From contig JADJTQ010000004.1 of the NCBI GenBank assembly GCA_016711125.1, positions 1 to 23,925 of the forward strand: a stretch of 23,925 bases of DNA, read 5' to 3'. A program made the position numbers and the translations under genes. Shown in pieces: positions 1 to 10,343 of the stretch. Source of the stretch: Saprospiraceae bacterium. Lineage in GTDB: Bacteria > Bacteroidota > Bacteroidia > Chitinophagales > Saprospiraceae. Each line of letters opens with the position of its first letter. Position 1 is the first letter of the stretch. Under the pieces are notes generated by a model. The model worked only from the letters and a program-made list of their open reading frames with translations, made no database searches and was not told where the DNA came from.

Positions 1-1552
1 AATTTGGTAATACACTGTACGTTTTTGTGTGATAGCTGATTGATTTCCGGGAAACATTGGAGAAAGGATTGCCTTCTGAAATGCGACCCGGATTAAATCC
101 ATATACGCAGCGACTTCAATCCAAAATTCGCTTTCAAAACCAGGGTTGATATAATGATTGAAATCTGTTTTAAGGCTAATGGTTCCAATGCCTGATTCCC
201 ATGAATTATTCTGCAATGAAAGCCGGTAATTGTATGACCCCGAATAAAGTGTGGTATTCAAAAAAAAGTCTCGGTCCAAACAAATGATTCCACCTCAATG
301 TTGGGCTACATTGGCCCCAGCTGATACCACTGGAACTTGCAAGATCAGCCAGGACATCGGTCCCGGTAATTATTTAAAAAAAAGGCGGTCCTTTCTTCCG
401 ACCTTGGAATTCCACTTGAATTAAAATCTCCAAAAGCCAGATCAAGATCTGGGGGTTATTCTGATACAACCATTCAAAATTGGATCTGCGAATCGAGGTA
501 TAAATGGAAGCCTTTTCTTTAATGGACGGAATTTCCACGGGCAAACCGATTCACCAAAGGATTAAGTGACCCGGAAAATGACCATTTATTAAGATTACCA
601 TCCTTAGTTCGAATACTTACGATCGATGACAAGCGATCTCCCAGATTGGCTGAATGTCACTTTTTATACACCTTCTTTAGTGGCTTCAGGAATTACCATC
701 GAATAAAACCCGAAAGATGAGCAGGGTTGAAAATCGAGCATCATCAATTATAATCAGATTCTGATCCCGATCACCACCACGAACATAAAAGAAAGCTGAC
801 CCATCACTGTGCGTTTTGATGCCAGGCAAAGTCCGAGAACTTTGATCAAACCTGATTCACCTCCAAATTCCGGAAGGAAGCCAGGAAGTAGGATTTAATT
901 CCATCCTGCCAAGATCTCGTTCACTGATGATGCCGGGGAAGGAATTGATACGATGACATTAGGTAAGTCGATGGAAGCCACACCTAGCTTAATATCAATA
1001 GACAAAATCACTCTTCAGCTGGATCGGAATTGTCTTATCCTGATAACCCACGTAAGAAAACATAAGGCGGTGTCACCCTTGCCAATCACATGAAGGGCGA
1101 AATGCCCAAAGGCATTGTGGTCGTCACCGAGAGGTACCTGCGATTGATGCGGTGGCCCAATGAGACTCTCGCCTGAGTTTTCATCGGTCAAATATCCACT
1201 GACTGTAACATAGATCTCTTCATCGATTTCAGTTCTTGAAACATCCTCGGCTCGGGTCAAAACGATCTGTTGATCCACTAAGAAACAATCGACATCAATG
1301 CTATTTCTTGAAGCTCCAATGCTGCTTCCAGGTTTCCGTTCCGGATTCCGAATGAAATCACCGCCCGGGTATCGATTATTCTGGCATTATATGAAAAATT
1401 AAAGCCACTTTGCCGTGTGATCTGCTCAAGCACCTGCTTTGAAAGTCAATCATTTCGATCGATCGAGATAACCTTATCCAACGATCGGTCTTGAGCAAAT
1501 GATGGCAAAATCAAGAATATTGCAAAAAAAGGATTAAACCTAATTTGATCAT
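1..1552 (-). pseudogene. TonB-dependent outer-membrane receptor with STN domain, frameshifted, 3' end outside window
   Basis: Reading right to left after joining frames: ATG at 1552, a hydrophobic signal peptide ending SFAQ, an STN domain (1290-1480, with LEQITRQSGFNFSYNARII), a carboxypeptidase-D-like beta-sandwich (1015-1278, with VSGYLTDENSGESLIG), then a plug domain with the typical FFYVRGGDRDQNLIIIDDA stretch near 720-800 and SIRTKDGNLNKWSFSGSLNP near 560-620. Beta-barrel-like sequence continues to base 1. Such receptors import ligands across the outer membrane using TonB energy, and those with STN domains also signal to FecR. At least six frame changes are needed, so the gene is either dead or hit by consensus errors. 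It follows fecR and the sigma gene, which is the usual FecIRA order. Substrate cannot be told. Family call is firm; functional state is not. Confidence 0.85.
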
Positions 1553-1702
1553 CTATCAAAATTCGTCAATGCCATATCTCCAATTATTGTTCCACATGGA
1601 ATCTTTCCATCGTCTCACCGCTCAGAAACAATGATGTACGACTTCGGCATCAACCCGTGCTTCAACAGTCTCTTAGTAATTGAGTTAACTATAGCATCAT
1701 AT

Positions 1703-2708
1703 CTAATCATTGCAGCCACTACCCCTGAAAAAATCTTTCCTTCACGCTCTTCAGCCTTGATATTCAGTGTCTTTTCGAGGATTCGGATCACTGCTTGCAA
1801 TGACTGGCGGTCATAGGTTGCAGTCAATTTGCAAAGTGCCAGTGCCGGATCTCCCAATATCACTTTAGCCTGGAAATGACGGTTTAAGGCAAAAACAACC
1901 TCTTCAAGATTGGTTTCGTTAAATATTAAATGATCGGATTTCCAACTCAAATAGTTCGGGTCTTGAGTGGACTGTTTAACCAGCTGTGCATTCTTTTTTA
2001 TCGTAGGTGCCTGTTTCACCGGGCCCAAGATGATTACATCTTTATTCTGTCTCAATGCTACTGAACCGGATTCTACGACAACCTGAATATTTTCTTCAGA
2101 CGCTCGCGAATCAACATAAAACGAGGTTCCCAGTACTTCGATTTCGACTTGCTGTGTCAGAGATAATAAATGGTTTGGTGGTATCCCTTGCTATTTCAAA
2201 ATGCATCCCCATCCAGGGGTCACTCTACGTTCCGTTCTCTCCGGTCAATGAAGTACCTGAGTGATGCCAGTCGATTTAATGAGATCTTCGATCCGTCGGC
2301 CAGAATATGCTCCTTGCCAGCATCAGTCGCTACTATTTCCTGATGTTCCCCGGTGATCGGCCGGATTGAATAACCAATAGGAGATAAAAGCAATTAGGGT
2401 AATAGATGCAGCAATTTTTAACCACTGCCAAACAGGTCCCGAGGTCTTCGAAGTCAATTTTACGACCGATTTTTGAGGAAAGAGTTGTTTCTTCATTGTG
2501 ATCCACTCCTGCTCAGTTTGAATATCTGTAGACTCAACAGAAATACTGGATAACATCCAGGCTTTTTCATGGCAAGAAATTGGTCTCTATGCTCCCGGGT
2601 ATGCAGTACCCACTGCTCCAAAGCAGATACATCTGTCTGGCTCGCATTGCCACTTAAATATCTGGCGACCAGATCTGCGACATCATCCCGGAACTTAAGA
2701 TCACTCAT
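1703..2708 (-). pseudogene. FecR-family anti-sigma factor, frameshifted
   Basis: Inner-membrane regulator that holds the ECF sigma factor and passes on the signal from the outer-membrane receptor. Start ATG at 2708 (MSDLKFRDDVADLVARYLSG, the cytoplasmic anti-sigma part). A transmembrane helix follows (WLKIAASITLIAFISYWLF, about 2380-2440), then the FecR domain in pieces: EIVATDAGKEHILADGSKISL, FFEIARDTTKPFII, VEIEVLGTSFYVDSRAS. The C-terminal domain includes LSWKSDHLIFNETNLEEVVF and ALNRHFQAKVIL. About four one-base frame changes are needed. The last one, in the TTTTTT run near 1735, restores the usual ending GSGCND before a TAG at 1703-1705; without it the frame runs on to 1615. The gene lies 61 bp downstream of the sigma gene. 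Confidence 0.85.
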
Positions 2709-2769
2709 TTATATTCGACCTATTCATATTATGTTACACATTAAACTCATTCTACCCTTAGTCATTCAC

Positions 2770-3342
2770 TCAAAAATCAGTTTTATCCGAAAGAAGGTGC
2801 ATGATCCAAAGCAAAAGGGTGAGATATCTACCGAGACTTACCCGAAGACTCTTTAATGCCTTACCCATATGCGCCTCGACCGTTTTTTCAGAAATATCTA
2901 ATTGCCGGGCGATGTCTTTATACTTCATATCCTGAAACCGGCTCATCTCAAAAACCAACCGGCATTTTTCCGGAAGATTATCGAGTGCCAATTGTATCTG
3001 GTCTTGCAATTCTTCGATAAAATGTCCATCGTCTTCAATGGCAATTTCAATATCACCACAATCAATATCCAGAAGTTGACTCCGAAATTTCTTGTTATCA
3101 CGAATATGATTCAAGCATCGATTTTTTACCGATGTAAACAGGTATGAAATGACTGATTTTTCTGAGTCGATTTGTGCCCGTTTTTCCCACAAGTTGATAA
3201 ATACCTTCTGGACAATATCTTTGCACGTGTCTGTGTCTTCAATGTATTGTCTGGCAAAATTGCTTAAACGGACAAAATGTGTTTTAAACAATTGTCCAAA
3301 CCGTTCTTCATCCAATACATTTCTATCAACGGGTTTCAGCAT
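2770..3342 (-). CDS. ECF (FecI-type) RNA polymerase sigma factor
   Basis: Intact sigma-70 family protein of about 190 aa. Region 2: RLSNFARQYIEDTDTCKDIV followed by QKVFINLWEKR, and SYLFTSVKNRCLNHIRDNKK for promoter melting. Region 4: LPEKCRLVFEMSRFQDMKY and DIARQLDISEKTVEAHMGKA, a helix-turn-helix for the -35 element. This is the pattern of the Bacteroidetes ECF expansion that pairs with FecR. The open frame extends upstream to a TTG at 3372; I chose the ATG at 3342 (MLKPVDRN) because it sits close before the conserved EERFGQLF. It heads the sigma-FecR-receptor operon and is its only undamaged member. It probably transcribes the receptor genes when the receptor senses its ligand. Confidence 0.93.
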   Translation of the reverse strand: MLKPVDRNVLDEERFGQLFKTHFVRLSNFARQYIEDTDTCKDIVQKVFINLWEKRAQIDSEKSVISYLFTSVKNRCLNHIRDNKKFRSQLLDIDCGDIEIAIEDDGHFIEELQDQIQLALDNLPEKCRLVFEMSRFQDMKYKDIARQLDISEKTVEAHMGKALKSLRVSLGRYLTLLLWIMHLLSDKTDF

Positions 3343-4270
3343 ACGACAACAAAACTGACTATTGACCCTCAAATTCTGTCTAATCTCAGACTACTGGATA
3401 ACTACCCAGTTTCACCTCCTATCACGATATCCACAATGCCTTTTAAGAATAAATATTGTAATATCAGGCGCTAAAATAGGAGCTTTAGACTAGAAAGAAG
3501 TCGATTTTACTATTTTATCCACTGAAAAAAAGTAAAAGATAGCTCGATTGGTAAGGATCACGGCTTATTCTGATAGTCGGGAGTTTTTAGAATATTAGTA
3601 TCCTAAAATCTCCGCCAGGAAAAAAACGAAATCGAAAGCCTGGTGGACCAGCAGACCAATACACTTTCTTCTAAAGCCCAGCAAATCAGGACCTACGCAG
3701 GTTAGGCTACCAGAAGTAGGAGCATCGATGTCGCATACGATGCTAAAGAGTGCCGGATTTACCGTCAGGAATAGATACCGAAATACCAACTGCCTTTCTG
3801 GCGAGTTTATGGAGAAAGAAAGCCAGTGATTGGAATCTTGGAGCGAATTTGATGCATTGCCTGGCTTTCACCATAGGCCGTGCCATATAGTAAAGAACGA
3901 GAAGACTGTAGTTCTGGCCAGGCATAGGGTCACCACTTGTTCGGAACCGGGTCTGCCTTAGCAGCCATTGCCGGTAAGAATCGGATGGTAACTCATGACT
4001 AAAAGCCACCATCCGCTACATCGCACTCCAGTCGAAAAAGGTGGCGAGTGGTAAGATCTAGATGGTTAATAGAAGGTCTTTTTGAAGGTGTAGCTGTGGT
4101 TTTATACTGGCATCCTGGCAGTACCAATAATGCCAGCTGCCTCTTGTCTCACCATCAAATCTGTTAATTTTAGATTTCGACGCTGATCGACAACTTGCCT
4201 CCAGAAATTTTGAAAAGGATTAAAATGCAGTTATTTTTGTGCGCTTTTATAACAATTCAAAATTGAACAT
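3343..4270. other. Stretch of about 900 bp with no recognised gene
   Basis: Bases 3343-3590 are the AT-rich upstream region of the sigma operon and probably carry its promoter, although I could not point to a convincing TTG/TAnnTTTG pair. Between 3595 and 4012 the minus strand holds two overlapping open frames (ending 3743 and 3595) that could be one protein broken by a frameshift. The last residues are hydrophobic (LLVHQAFDFVFFLAEILGY), but no family motif was recognised. Bases 4013-4270 show nothing. Confidence 0.5.
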
Positions 4271-4727
4271 ATGCCGCTACCCAACATTTTCGACAAAGAA
4301 GTAACTTCCGGTCTCGTAAAACGGATTAACAAACTCAATCCCCAATCTAAACCCCTATGGGTAAAATGACCATAGGCCAAATGCTCGCGCATTGTAATGT
4401 AGCCTATGAAATGAACTTTGAAAACATCCACCCGAAACCGGGAGCAATACAAAAGTTTTTCATAAAACTATTTGCCAAAAATATCGTGGTCAGTGAAAAA
4501 CCCTATAAAAAGAATATGCGCACTGCTCCGGAATTTATAATCAGGGATGACCGGGATTTTGAAACAGAGAAGGGACGGTTGATCCAGTATTTAAAACGTA
4601 CCCAAGATCTCGGTCAAGCATACTTTCACAACCGTGATTCTCATGGATTTGGTCCACTAACCAAGACAGAATGGAATAACCTGTTTTACAAACACCGGAT
4701 CACCATTTACAACAATTTGGGGTTTAG
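4271..4727 (+). CDS. DUF1569 family protein (DinB-like fold), two frameshifts
   Basis: Start ATG at 4271 gives MPLPNIFDKEVTSGLVKRIN. The family signature LWGKMTIGQMLAHC follows, but a G is missing in the GGG run near 4355 (tgg-gta in place of tgg-ggt), which creates an early stop. The main part (4357 on) includes KLFAKNIVVSEKPYKKN, FETEKGRLIQYLKRTQDLG and LTKTEWNNLFYKH. A second lost base near 4695 changes the expected YKHLDHHLQQFGV into a spurious tail; in the right frame the gene ends with TAG at 4725-4727. The family is about 150 aa, resembles the DinB four-helix metal-binding superfamily and has no known reaction. It stands alone on the plus strand. The two lesions are placed by family motifs, which makes this one of the clearest test cases for sequence error. 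Confidence 0.85.
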
Positions 4728-4786
4728 TTAAGTGGTTGAAGTCGTTAAGTGGTTGAGTAGTAAGTAGTTGAAGTCTTGAAGTCTCA
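4728..4786. repeat. Short degenerate direct repeats (AAGTGGTTGA type)
   Basis: Directly after the DUF1569 stop, variants of AAGTGGTTGAAGT / AAGTAGTTGAAGT recur about four times in 55 bp. They look like a degenerate simple repeat lying between convergent genes. No function is evident. Confidence 0.55.
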
Positions 4787-4851
4787 TATTTTTATTGACA
4801 GTTTTTATCAAACTACTCATCCGTGTTAATAAGTCCAAAGAGAATTCTACA

Positions 4852-5856
4852 TCAGGCACTCAGAATCTTATAAATCAATTCCTGCATCATGGCTTCTTCG
4901 GTAAAGCTGTCGCGACCAACGCCTTTTGACTTAAGGTCATAGACCCTCAGTAAATGAATGACTCTTTCGGTTTGATGTCGATTAAAAGCCTGTGCTGCTG
5001 CCCGGTAATTTTTGACAAAATAGGAATTTGGAATACCAAGGCTTTTTTGCACCTCGCGATCGGGTGCATTGCCCAGGAAGTGCATAAGGTAAATTTTTGA
5101 AAAATAACTAAACAAGGCACCAACTACCATGATTAACGGATTGTTTTTGGGGTTGGAAATAAAATACTGGATGATCCGATAAGCTTTCTCTTTATTTCTG
5201 GCTCCCGGGGCATCTTGTAATTCGAAGACGTTGAAATCTTTACTGATGCCAATGTATTTCTCAATATCTGATTTATTGACTTTATGACCAGTCCGCAGAT
5301 TCAATGCCAATTTTTCCATCTCATTGGCAACTTTTGAGAGATCAGCCCCTAAATAATCGGAAATTAAAGCCGCCTCCGAAGCACCAATCTTAAAACCTCT
5401 ACTGGCCAGATGGTCGGAAATCCAAGCCGGCATCTGATTATCGTAAACCCTTTTGGATTCAAAGATGACCGCTTTTTCTTTTAGCAATCTAGCGAAGGTA
5501 GTTCGTCCATCAATGGTGCCATGTTTATAGCAGATGACCAGCATTGTGGACGGGGCAGGATTTTTGACGTAGGCCTCCAATTCATTCAGCTCTTTCATCG
5601 ATTGTGCCTCCTTGACAATAACTACCTGATATTCGGACATCATTGGGAATCTGCGAGCATTGTCGACCACCTCCATAAAGTCGGTTTCTTTGCCGTACAA
5701 AATCATCAGGTTGAAGGATCTTTCTGCTTCATCCAGGATGTGGTTTTCAAAATAATTGGTGATCTGATCGATGTAATACGACTCTGGTCCTTGTAATAAG
5801 TAGACCGGATGAAATTTGCGACTCTTTAGATCATTTATAAGGTTATCTGCCGTCAA
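4852..5856 (-). CDS. holA: DNA polymerase III subunit delta
   Basis: Clamp-loader delta subunit, which opens the beta sliding clamp during chromosome replication. Intact at 334 aa, the usual length. N-terminal AAA-like domain: FHPVYLLQGPESYYIDQITN, then FPMMSEYQVVIVKEAQ and AEAYVKNP-type ELEAYVKNPAPSTMLVICY. The middle has LISDYLGADLSKVANEMEKL, and the C-terminal collar domain follows (NPKNNPLIMVVGALFSYF). The start is a TTG placed immediately after the hemH stop codon: that TAA is in the same frame, so TTG is the first possible start, and no ATG occurs before conserved residues. The zero-base junction implies co-transcription and probably translational coupling with hemH. Confidence 0.95.
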   Translation of the reverse strand: MTADNLINDLKSRKFHPVYLLQGPESYYIDQITNYFENHILDEAERSFNLMILYGKETDFMEVVDNARRFPMMSEYQVVIVKEAQSMKELNELEAYVKNPAPSTMLVICYKHGTIDGRTTFARLLKEKAVIFESKRVYDNQMPAWISDHLASRGFKIGASEAALISDYLGADLSKVANEMEKLALNLRTGHKVNKSDIEKYIGISKDFNVFELQDAPGARNKEKAYRIIQYFISNPKNNPLIMVVGALFSYFSKIYLMHFLGNAPDREVQKSLGIPNSYFVKNYRAAAQAFNRHQTERVIHLLRVYDLKSKGVGRDSFTEEAMMQELIYKILSA

Positions 5857-6888
5857 TTAATTGAGATTTATCCGCTCTTGAATAATTTGCCAAATAGCTG
5901 CGACCCAAAGAGGATCATCATTAAGGCTTGGCACAAGATCGATCTTTTCTCCGCCGAGACCAAGAAACTCTTCGTGATATTCATATCCTACTTCAATGAT
6001 CGTTTCAAGACAATCGGCTACAAACGCGGGGCAGAAAACCAGTAGGCGTTTATCACCCAACTTGGCTCTTTGGACCAAAACTTCGGAAGTGTAAGGCTGT
6101 ACCCAGGGGTCTTTGCCCAAACGAGACTGAAAACACGTGGTATACCGGTCGGGTGCAAGACTTAATCGTTCTGTCAGGGCTTTAGTAGTTGCATGACATT
6201 GGGCGCTATAGCAATGGCGGTTACAAGTCAACATCCGACTACAGCAGTCCTTACTTTGAAGGCAATGACTAGACCTATCTGCCTTGATCAGTTGCCGCTG
6301 AGGCAATCCATGGTAACTGAAGAGGATGTGATCGTAAGAATCCAGATTGAATTGATTACCATGGATCGCGAATACATCAATGAATGCCGGATGATCGTAG
6401 TAGTCTTCAATAAAATATAGAGAAGGAATAACTTGTTTTCGCCTCACCACGTCCATGACGGCCTGGAAGGCAGATCCTGTGGAGGCGGAAGCATACTGAG
6501 GGGAAGAGAGGAAATACAATGATCTCATCGACATCTTGCTTCTGTAATTCGTCGATGGCCTTTTCGATTGAGGGATTCTGATAACGCATGCCCAAAGCCA
6601 CCGGAAGTCTTTGGTCCACTGTTTCCCACAGCATCTGTCGCACCTTTTCGCCATAATATTTCAATGGCGATCCATTATCCGTCCATAATTTCTGGTAGAG
6701 GCTCGTCGAATTCTTCGCTCTCAGGGGCACAATGATCCCTCTCACCAGCAATTGGCGCTGCAACCAGGGGATATCAATCACACGGCCATCGGTTAGAACT
6801 GCCTGAGATAGCGATCGACATCTTTTCGTTGCGGCTGATCAGGTGTACCTAAATTAATGAGCAAGATGCCTGGTCTGCGATGACCCAT
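5857..6888 (-). CDS. hemH: Ferrochelatase, two frameshifts
   Basis: Inserts Fe2+ into protoporphyrin IX, the last step of protoheme synthesis. Start ATG at 6888 gives MGHRRPGILLINLGTPDQP and YLRQF. A lost base at about 6800 (TTC-TAA for TTC-CTA) breaks the frame before LTDGRVIDIPW. The second frame carries ALGMRYQNPSIEKAIDELQ and IIVFPLFP; an extra base near 6505 then shifts to YASASTGSAFQAVMDVV. The third part has the catalytic-histidine motif LFSYHGLPQRQL, a cysteine-rich stretch (CLQSKDCC, then CNRHCYSAQCH), SRLGKDPWVQPYT, and the conserved glutamate in FVADCLETIIEVGYEY. Reconstructed length is about 343 aa, normal for bacteria. It lies upstream of holA in one transcript and diverges from the alcohol dehydrogenase. 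Family assignment is certain; whether the frameshifts are real is doubtful. Confidence 0.93.
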
Positions 6889-7049
6889 AGCTAGTATAGA
6901 ATTATGAACTGCAAGTATAAGGCAATCCTGGAGTAAAAGAGAGACCCACTAAAAATTTTGACTTAAATATGAGTCTACTCTGTCAATAAATACGATTTGA
7001 AGCCGATAATCGTAAATTCGATAATAACGATCATTTAATATAAATAAAG
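6889..7049. promoter_or_regulatory. Divergent intergenic region between hemH and the alcohol dehydrogenase
   Basis: These 161 bp separate two divergently read genes, so they must hold the promoter of hemH-holA and that of the dehydrogenase. The half next to the dehydrogenase is very AT-rich (tttaatataaataaag before the TTG), typical of Bacteroidota leaders lacking a Shine-Dalgarno sequence. No exact promoter pair could be assigned. Confidence 0.4.
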
Positions 7050-8157
7050 TTGAAAGGAAAGGCAATCATTGCAGATGGTAAGGGCAACCACAGCTTGGAA
7101 GAAATCAGACTTGAAAAGCCTAATGATGACGAAGTTCTGATCGCAATCGGGGCTTCCGGAGTATGTCATACAGATTATGATTCCATCAAACACTGGCCTG
7201 GTCCCTTTATTGTAGGGCACGAAGGAGCGGGAATTGTGTTGGAAACCGGGCCCCATGTTTCGGATTTGAAGGCAGGTGATCATGTCATCTTAAATTGGGC
7301 AATGCCTTGCGGGACTTGCTTTCAATGTCTGAATGGTCAAACTAATATCTGTGAGAAGAACTCACCCGTTGTACATCATGGAGCTTACAATGCAGGTCAT
7401 GCTGGTCTGGAACGTACTACCTATCAAGGGCAAGGTATTTTAAGGTCGTTTAATCTCGGCACTATGTCTACTCATACCATTGTGAGGGAACCAGCGGCAA
7501 TCAAAGTCGATCACGATATCCCTTTTACTTCTGCATGTATTGTCGGCTGCGGCGTCATGACGGGTGTGGGTTCGGTATTAAATACCGCACAGGTAAAACC
7601 GGGTAGCCGGTGGTCGTCATTGGAGCCGGAGGGGTCGGATTAAACATCATCCAGGCTGCTCAGATTGCGGGCGCCGCGAAGATCATCGTTCTTGAGATCA
7701 GTGATATCCGGATACAGCTGGCCAAGGAGTTTGGTGCTACCGATCTCATCAAAGTTGATCCGACCGATCTTAAACTTCAAAAAGCAAAAAGCAAGTGTGG
7801 GAGATCACTGAACGGGGGTGCTGACTATGCTTTTGAGTGTACCGGAATTCCCGCTCTTGGTGATGCACCTTTACTTATGGTGCGCAATGCTGGCATGGCC
7901 GTGCAGGTAAGCGGTATCGAACAAGAGATCAGTATCGATATGAATTTATTTGAATGGGACAAAATATATATTAATCCGCTTTATGGAAAATGCAATCCGA
8001 AAATTGATTTTCCAAAAATCATTTCATACTATAAAAATGGTCAGCTGAAACTCGATGAATTAATTAGCAAAAATATCGACAGGATCAATTATCTGAGGCA
8101 TTCGATGATATGCTGAATGGACGGATTGCCAAAGGGGTCATTGTGTTCGACATTTAA
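7050..8157 (+). CDS. Zinc-dependent alcohol dehydrogenase (MDR superfamily), frameshifted
   Basis: Oxidises an alcohol with NAD(P)+; the exact substrate cannot be told. Start TTG at 7050 (KGKAIIADGKG). Catalytic zinc ligands: Cys in GASGVCHTDYD and His-Glu in VGHEGAGIV. Structural-zinc cysteines: CGTCFQCLNGQTNIC. The Rossmann fold has VVIGAGGVGLNIIQAAQIAG, then GGADYAFECTG. Frame changes: a lost base near 7605 (KPGSR to VVVIGAGG), a short out-of-frame patch at about 7785-7812 (VWEIT is read in another frame), and one near 8090 before EAFDDMLNGRIAKGVIVFDI. Reconstructed length is about 369 aa, normal for class III-like or NDMA-dependent-like dehydrogenases. It stands alone on the plus strand, with an IS element 83 bp downstream. 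Confidence 0.88.
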
Positions 8158-8240
8158 ATTAATTTCTTTGGTGTCGAGTACCAGCTTCCAAACCAATAAT
8201 CTTCCAAACAATCTGATGTTTAAGTAATCCATTCATCGTA

Positions 8241-8255
8241 ATTTAACCCACATTG
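8241..8255 (+). repeat. IS left terminal inverted repeat
   Basis: ATTTAACCCACATTG, an exact reverse complement of 10327-10341. Confidence 0.85.
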
Positions 8256-8259
8256 AGTG

Positions 8260-10144
8260 TTAACCAGACCCAATTGCCCTGATTCTGGTGGCTGAGACAT
8301 TTTTGAGTTTCGGTTTGTGTACTACAGATTTTAGTTTTGTAAACGGCCTTGGTCTGATGTTGAGTGCTTGGTGGATCATGCGAAGTTTCTCCTCGGGCTC
8401 TGAGCATTTACGCACTGTGATTTCCTTTAGAGCCTTGTTGTATCCGCTTGTTGATATTACTTTTTGCGTGTTTCCAATTCTAGCGATTTCCTTCCAGTTG
8501 CTGTTTATTCCGTTTGATTTTAGCTTACACCTGATGGTATTGACCAACCAATAAGACAATAGACCCAAATTTAGATGTGCTATGGTCGAGTCATCGTTTT
8601 TGTGATAGATAGGTCGGATATCTAGATCTGTTTTTAGTGTGCGAAAGGTGCTCTCTATCTCTCTTATTGTATTATAGACATTCCAAACGAGAACCTCATC
8701 TTTCATATCCAAGTCTGTCCGCAGAAAATACTTCCCAAGGTCATCTGTTTTTCTTTTGTTTTTCGTTTGATCTATCTCCCAGGGTTATATCGACAACATT
8801 TTTACCTTGACTATCATCAGTCACTGTAATTTGATACCTCATGTGCACCGAAGGATATTTTTGCTTTGCCCTGCCTATCCTCTGATGTACTTTATCCACC
8901 GTCTTGGTGCCACCTTTTTTACTCAGTGAGGTCTTTATTTTTTGTAGTTCCTCTTCAAATCTTTTTTCAAATTGGCTTTTCATGCCAGTTTCTTTTAGTG
9001 CCTTCTTCGCACTTTTCACTTCCAGGCAATAATCCGTATTTTTTTCTGTCAATACTTTTTTAAGGACTACTTCGTGCTTTGATTTTGTTTCTAGATAAAC
9101 GACAAGTCTGCTTTGGTCAAATTTATAGTCTTTCAGTTTGCTCCGTGATACACATAAATAATGATAGCCCTTTTGATTTATCAACTTTAAATTTGCTTCG
9201 GTGGCTATGCCTGCATCTATTACTACCGAGGGCTTCTGGTCTCCTTTGGTATAATCTAAGTGATCTAGTATCGATGCTAAATCCGAGCTGTCTGAGAAAT
9301 TACCTTCATGGATAGATGAATATTTTATAAAGCCATAAACATTAACAACAAGTGCCAATACTATTAATTTCGAGTCTCTTCTTTTTTCTTTACTCCTGCC
9401 AAAGTTCGCTAGTTTGCTATTCCGTTTTTCTCCTTCAAAATAGGTGTTCGTCAGGTCATAGATTATAATCTTATCCTGAATATCAAACAACTCATTGGTT
9501 TTAATGGATAAGTGTTGTTCCAGTTTGTCCTTTATGCCATTTAATTTTAGTGCACTCTTGTACAATCTATCTTTATTCATCTTTTCCAAAGGATATCCTG
9601 TTAACTCGCATATAGCTGAGTTTTCCTTGATCCATCTTGATGTGCCTAATTCTGATGCCGGATTGACGGCTCTGCTGATTACTTGCGTCTGGGCCAATTG
9701 TATTTCTAATTCCTAAAATCATTTTCCTCAAGCACCTTGTCTATTCCTAATTCATGCCACGTATTGTAACACAGCCATTCTGAGCCAATCTCTCGGACGT
9801 TACTGTGCTTTATCGTATCTACCCATACCATCCGACTCTTTTCATCATATAGGGTTAGGTCAAGATTCTTGCTTCCTATTATTCTTGACCAGAGGTGACT
9901 AACCCACTTGGCGATTACCTCGTCTGTCTGCTTAAATAGAGACTCCTTCTTCTCGTACATAGACGTTAATGTCCGAGCAATAATGTTTAATTGCTCTGCC
10001 GTTAACTCTTCTTCTATAAAACCTATATTGAGAATCGTTCGATGGCAAACTCTGCCCCGGCATTGCGGTAACTTTCCACCAGACGAAATAGCTATCGTAT
10101 TCTTTTGTCTTTGGATTTGTCCGTCCACTGAACTTGAAATACAT
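8260..10144 (-). pseudogene. IS1634-family (IS4-like DDE) transposase, frameshifted
   Basis: Cut-and-paste DDE transposase. ATG at 10144 (MYFKFSGRTNPKTKEYDSY); the next part (VCHRTILNIGFIEEELTAEQ and on to NTWHELGIDKVLEEN) is in a second frame; the middle (8741-9697) carries the first catalytic aspartate in IIIYDLTNTYFEG and the second in KPSVVIDAGIATEANLKLI; the last part has the Y-x-x-I-R-E-I-E-S-T-F-R-T-L-K motif with the catalytic glutamate, followed by TDLDIRPIYHK. Frame changes fall near 10080, 9715 and 8735. The reconstructed product is about 625 aa, normal for the family. All three catalytic residues are present, so the gene would be active if the shifts are artefacts. Confidence 0.87.
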
Positions 10145-10326
10145 CCTTCAAAGGTAAGAATGGATTTATCACATAATCAACCCCCTGTGTACTACAAATC
10201 GTTTCCAGAACCCTCACGATCCAGTATTTACGCTGATGGTCTCCGATTTATGCCCGATTTTGACTAAAAAAAGTCCAAATTAGTCACCATTTTAACATTT
10301 GAACCTCTCGATTCCGCGCTTCTGAG

Positions 10327-10341
10327 CAATGTGGGTTAAAT
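10327..10341 (-). repeat. IS right terminal inverted repeat
   Basis: CAATGTGGGTTAAAT on the plus strand, an exact reverse complement of the left repeat. It contains an ATG (10329) in frame with the downstream esterase, so an automatic call could wrongly extend that gene into the IS. Confidence 0.85.
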
Positions 10342-10343
10342 CT

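Larger units (their letters stand above)
8241..10341 (-). mobile_element. IS1634-like insertion sequence, complete with terminal inverted repeats
   Basis: A single transposase gene fills a 2,101-bp segment bounded by 15-bp exact inverted repeats: ATTTAACCCACATTG at 8241-8255 and its reverse complement at 10327-10341. The left repeat lies 4 bp from the transposase stop, as expected for a compact IS. No clean target-site duplication was seen (left flank ends ATCGTA, right flank starts CTATGA), so the exact outer ends could differ by a few bases. The element sits between the alcohol dehydrogenase and an esterase, with its right end 2 bp before the likely esterase start. Confidence 0.85.

Noticed and set aside
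3343..3372. TTG start for the sigma factor at 3372
   Set aside because: The extra residues show no family similarity, and an ATG lies at a better distance from the conserved region.
8260..10144. Programmed frameshifting in the transposase
   Set aside because: Three separate shifts are needed, the family normally uses a single frame, and neighbouring non-IS genes show the same lesions.
9908..10267. 119-aa plus-strand frame inside the IS
   Set aside because: Lies opposite the transposase N-terminus and has no family motif; a shadow of the coding strand.
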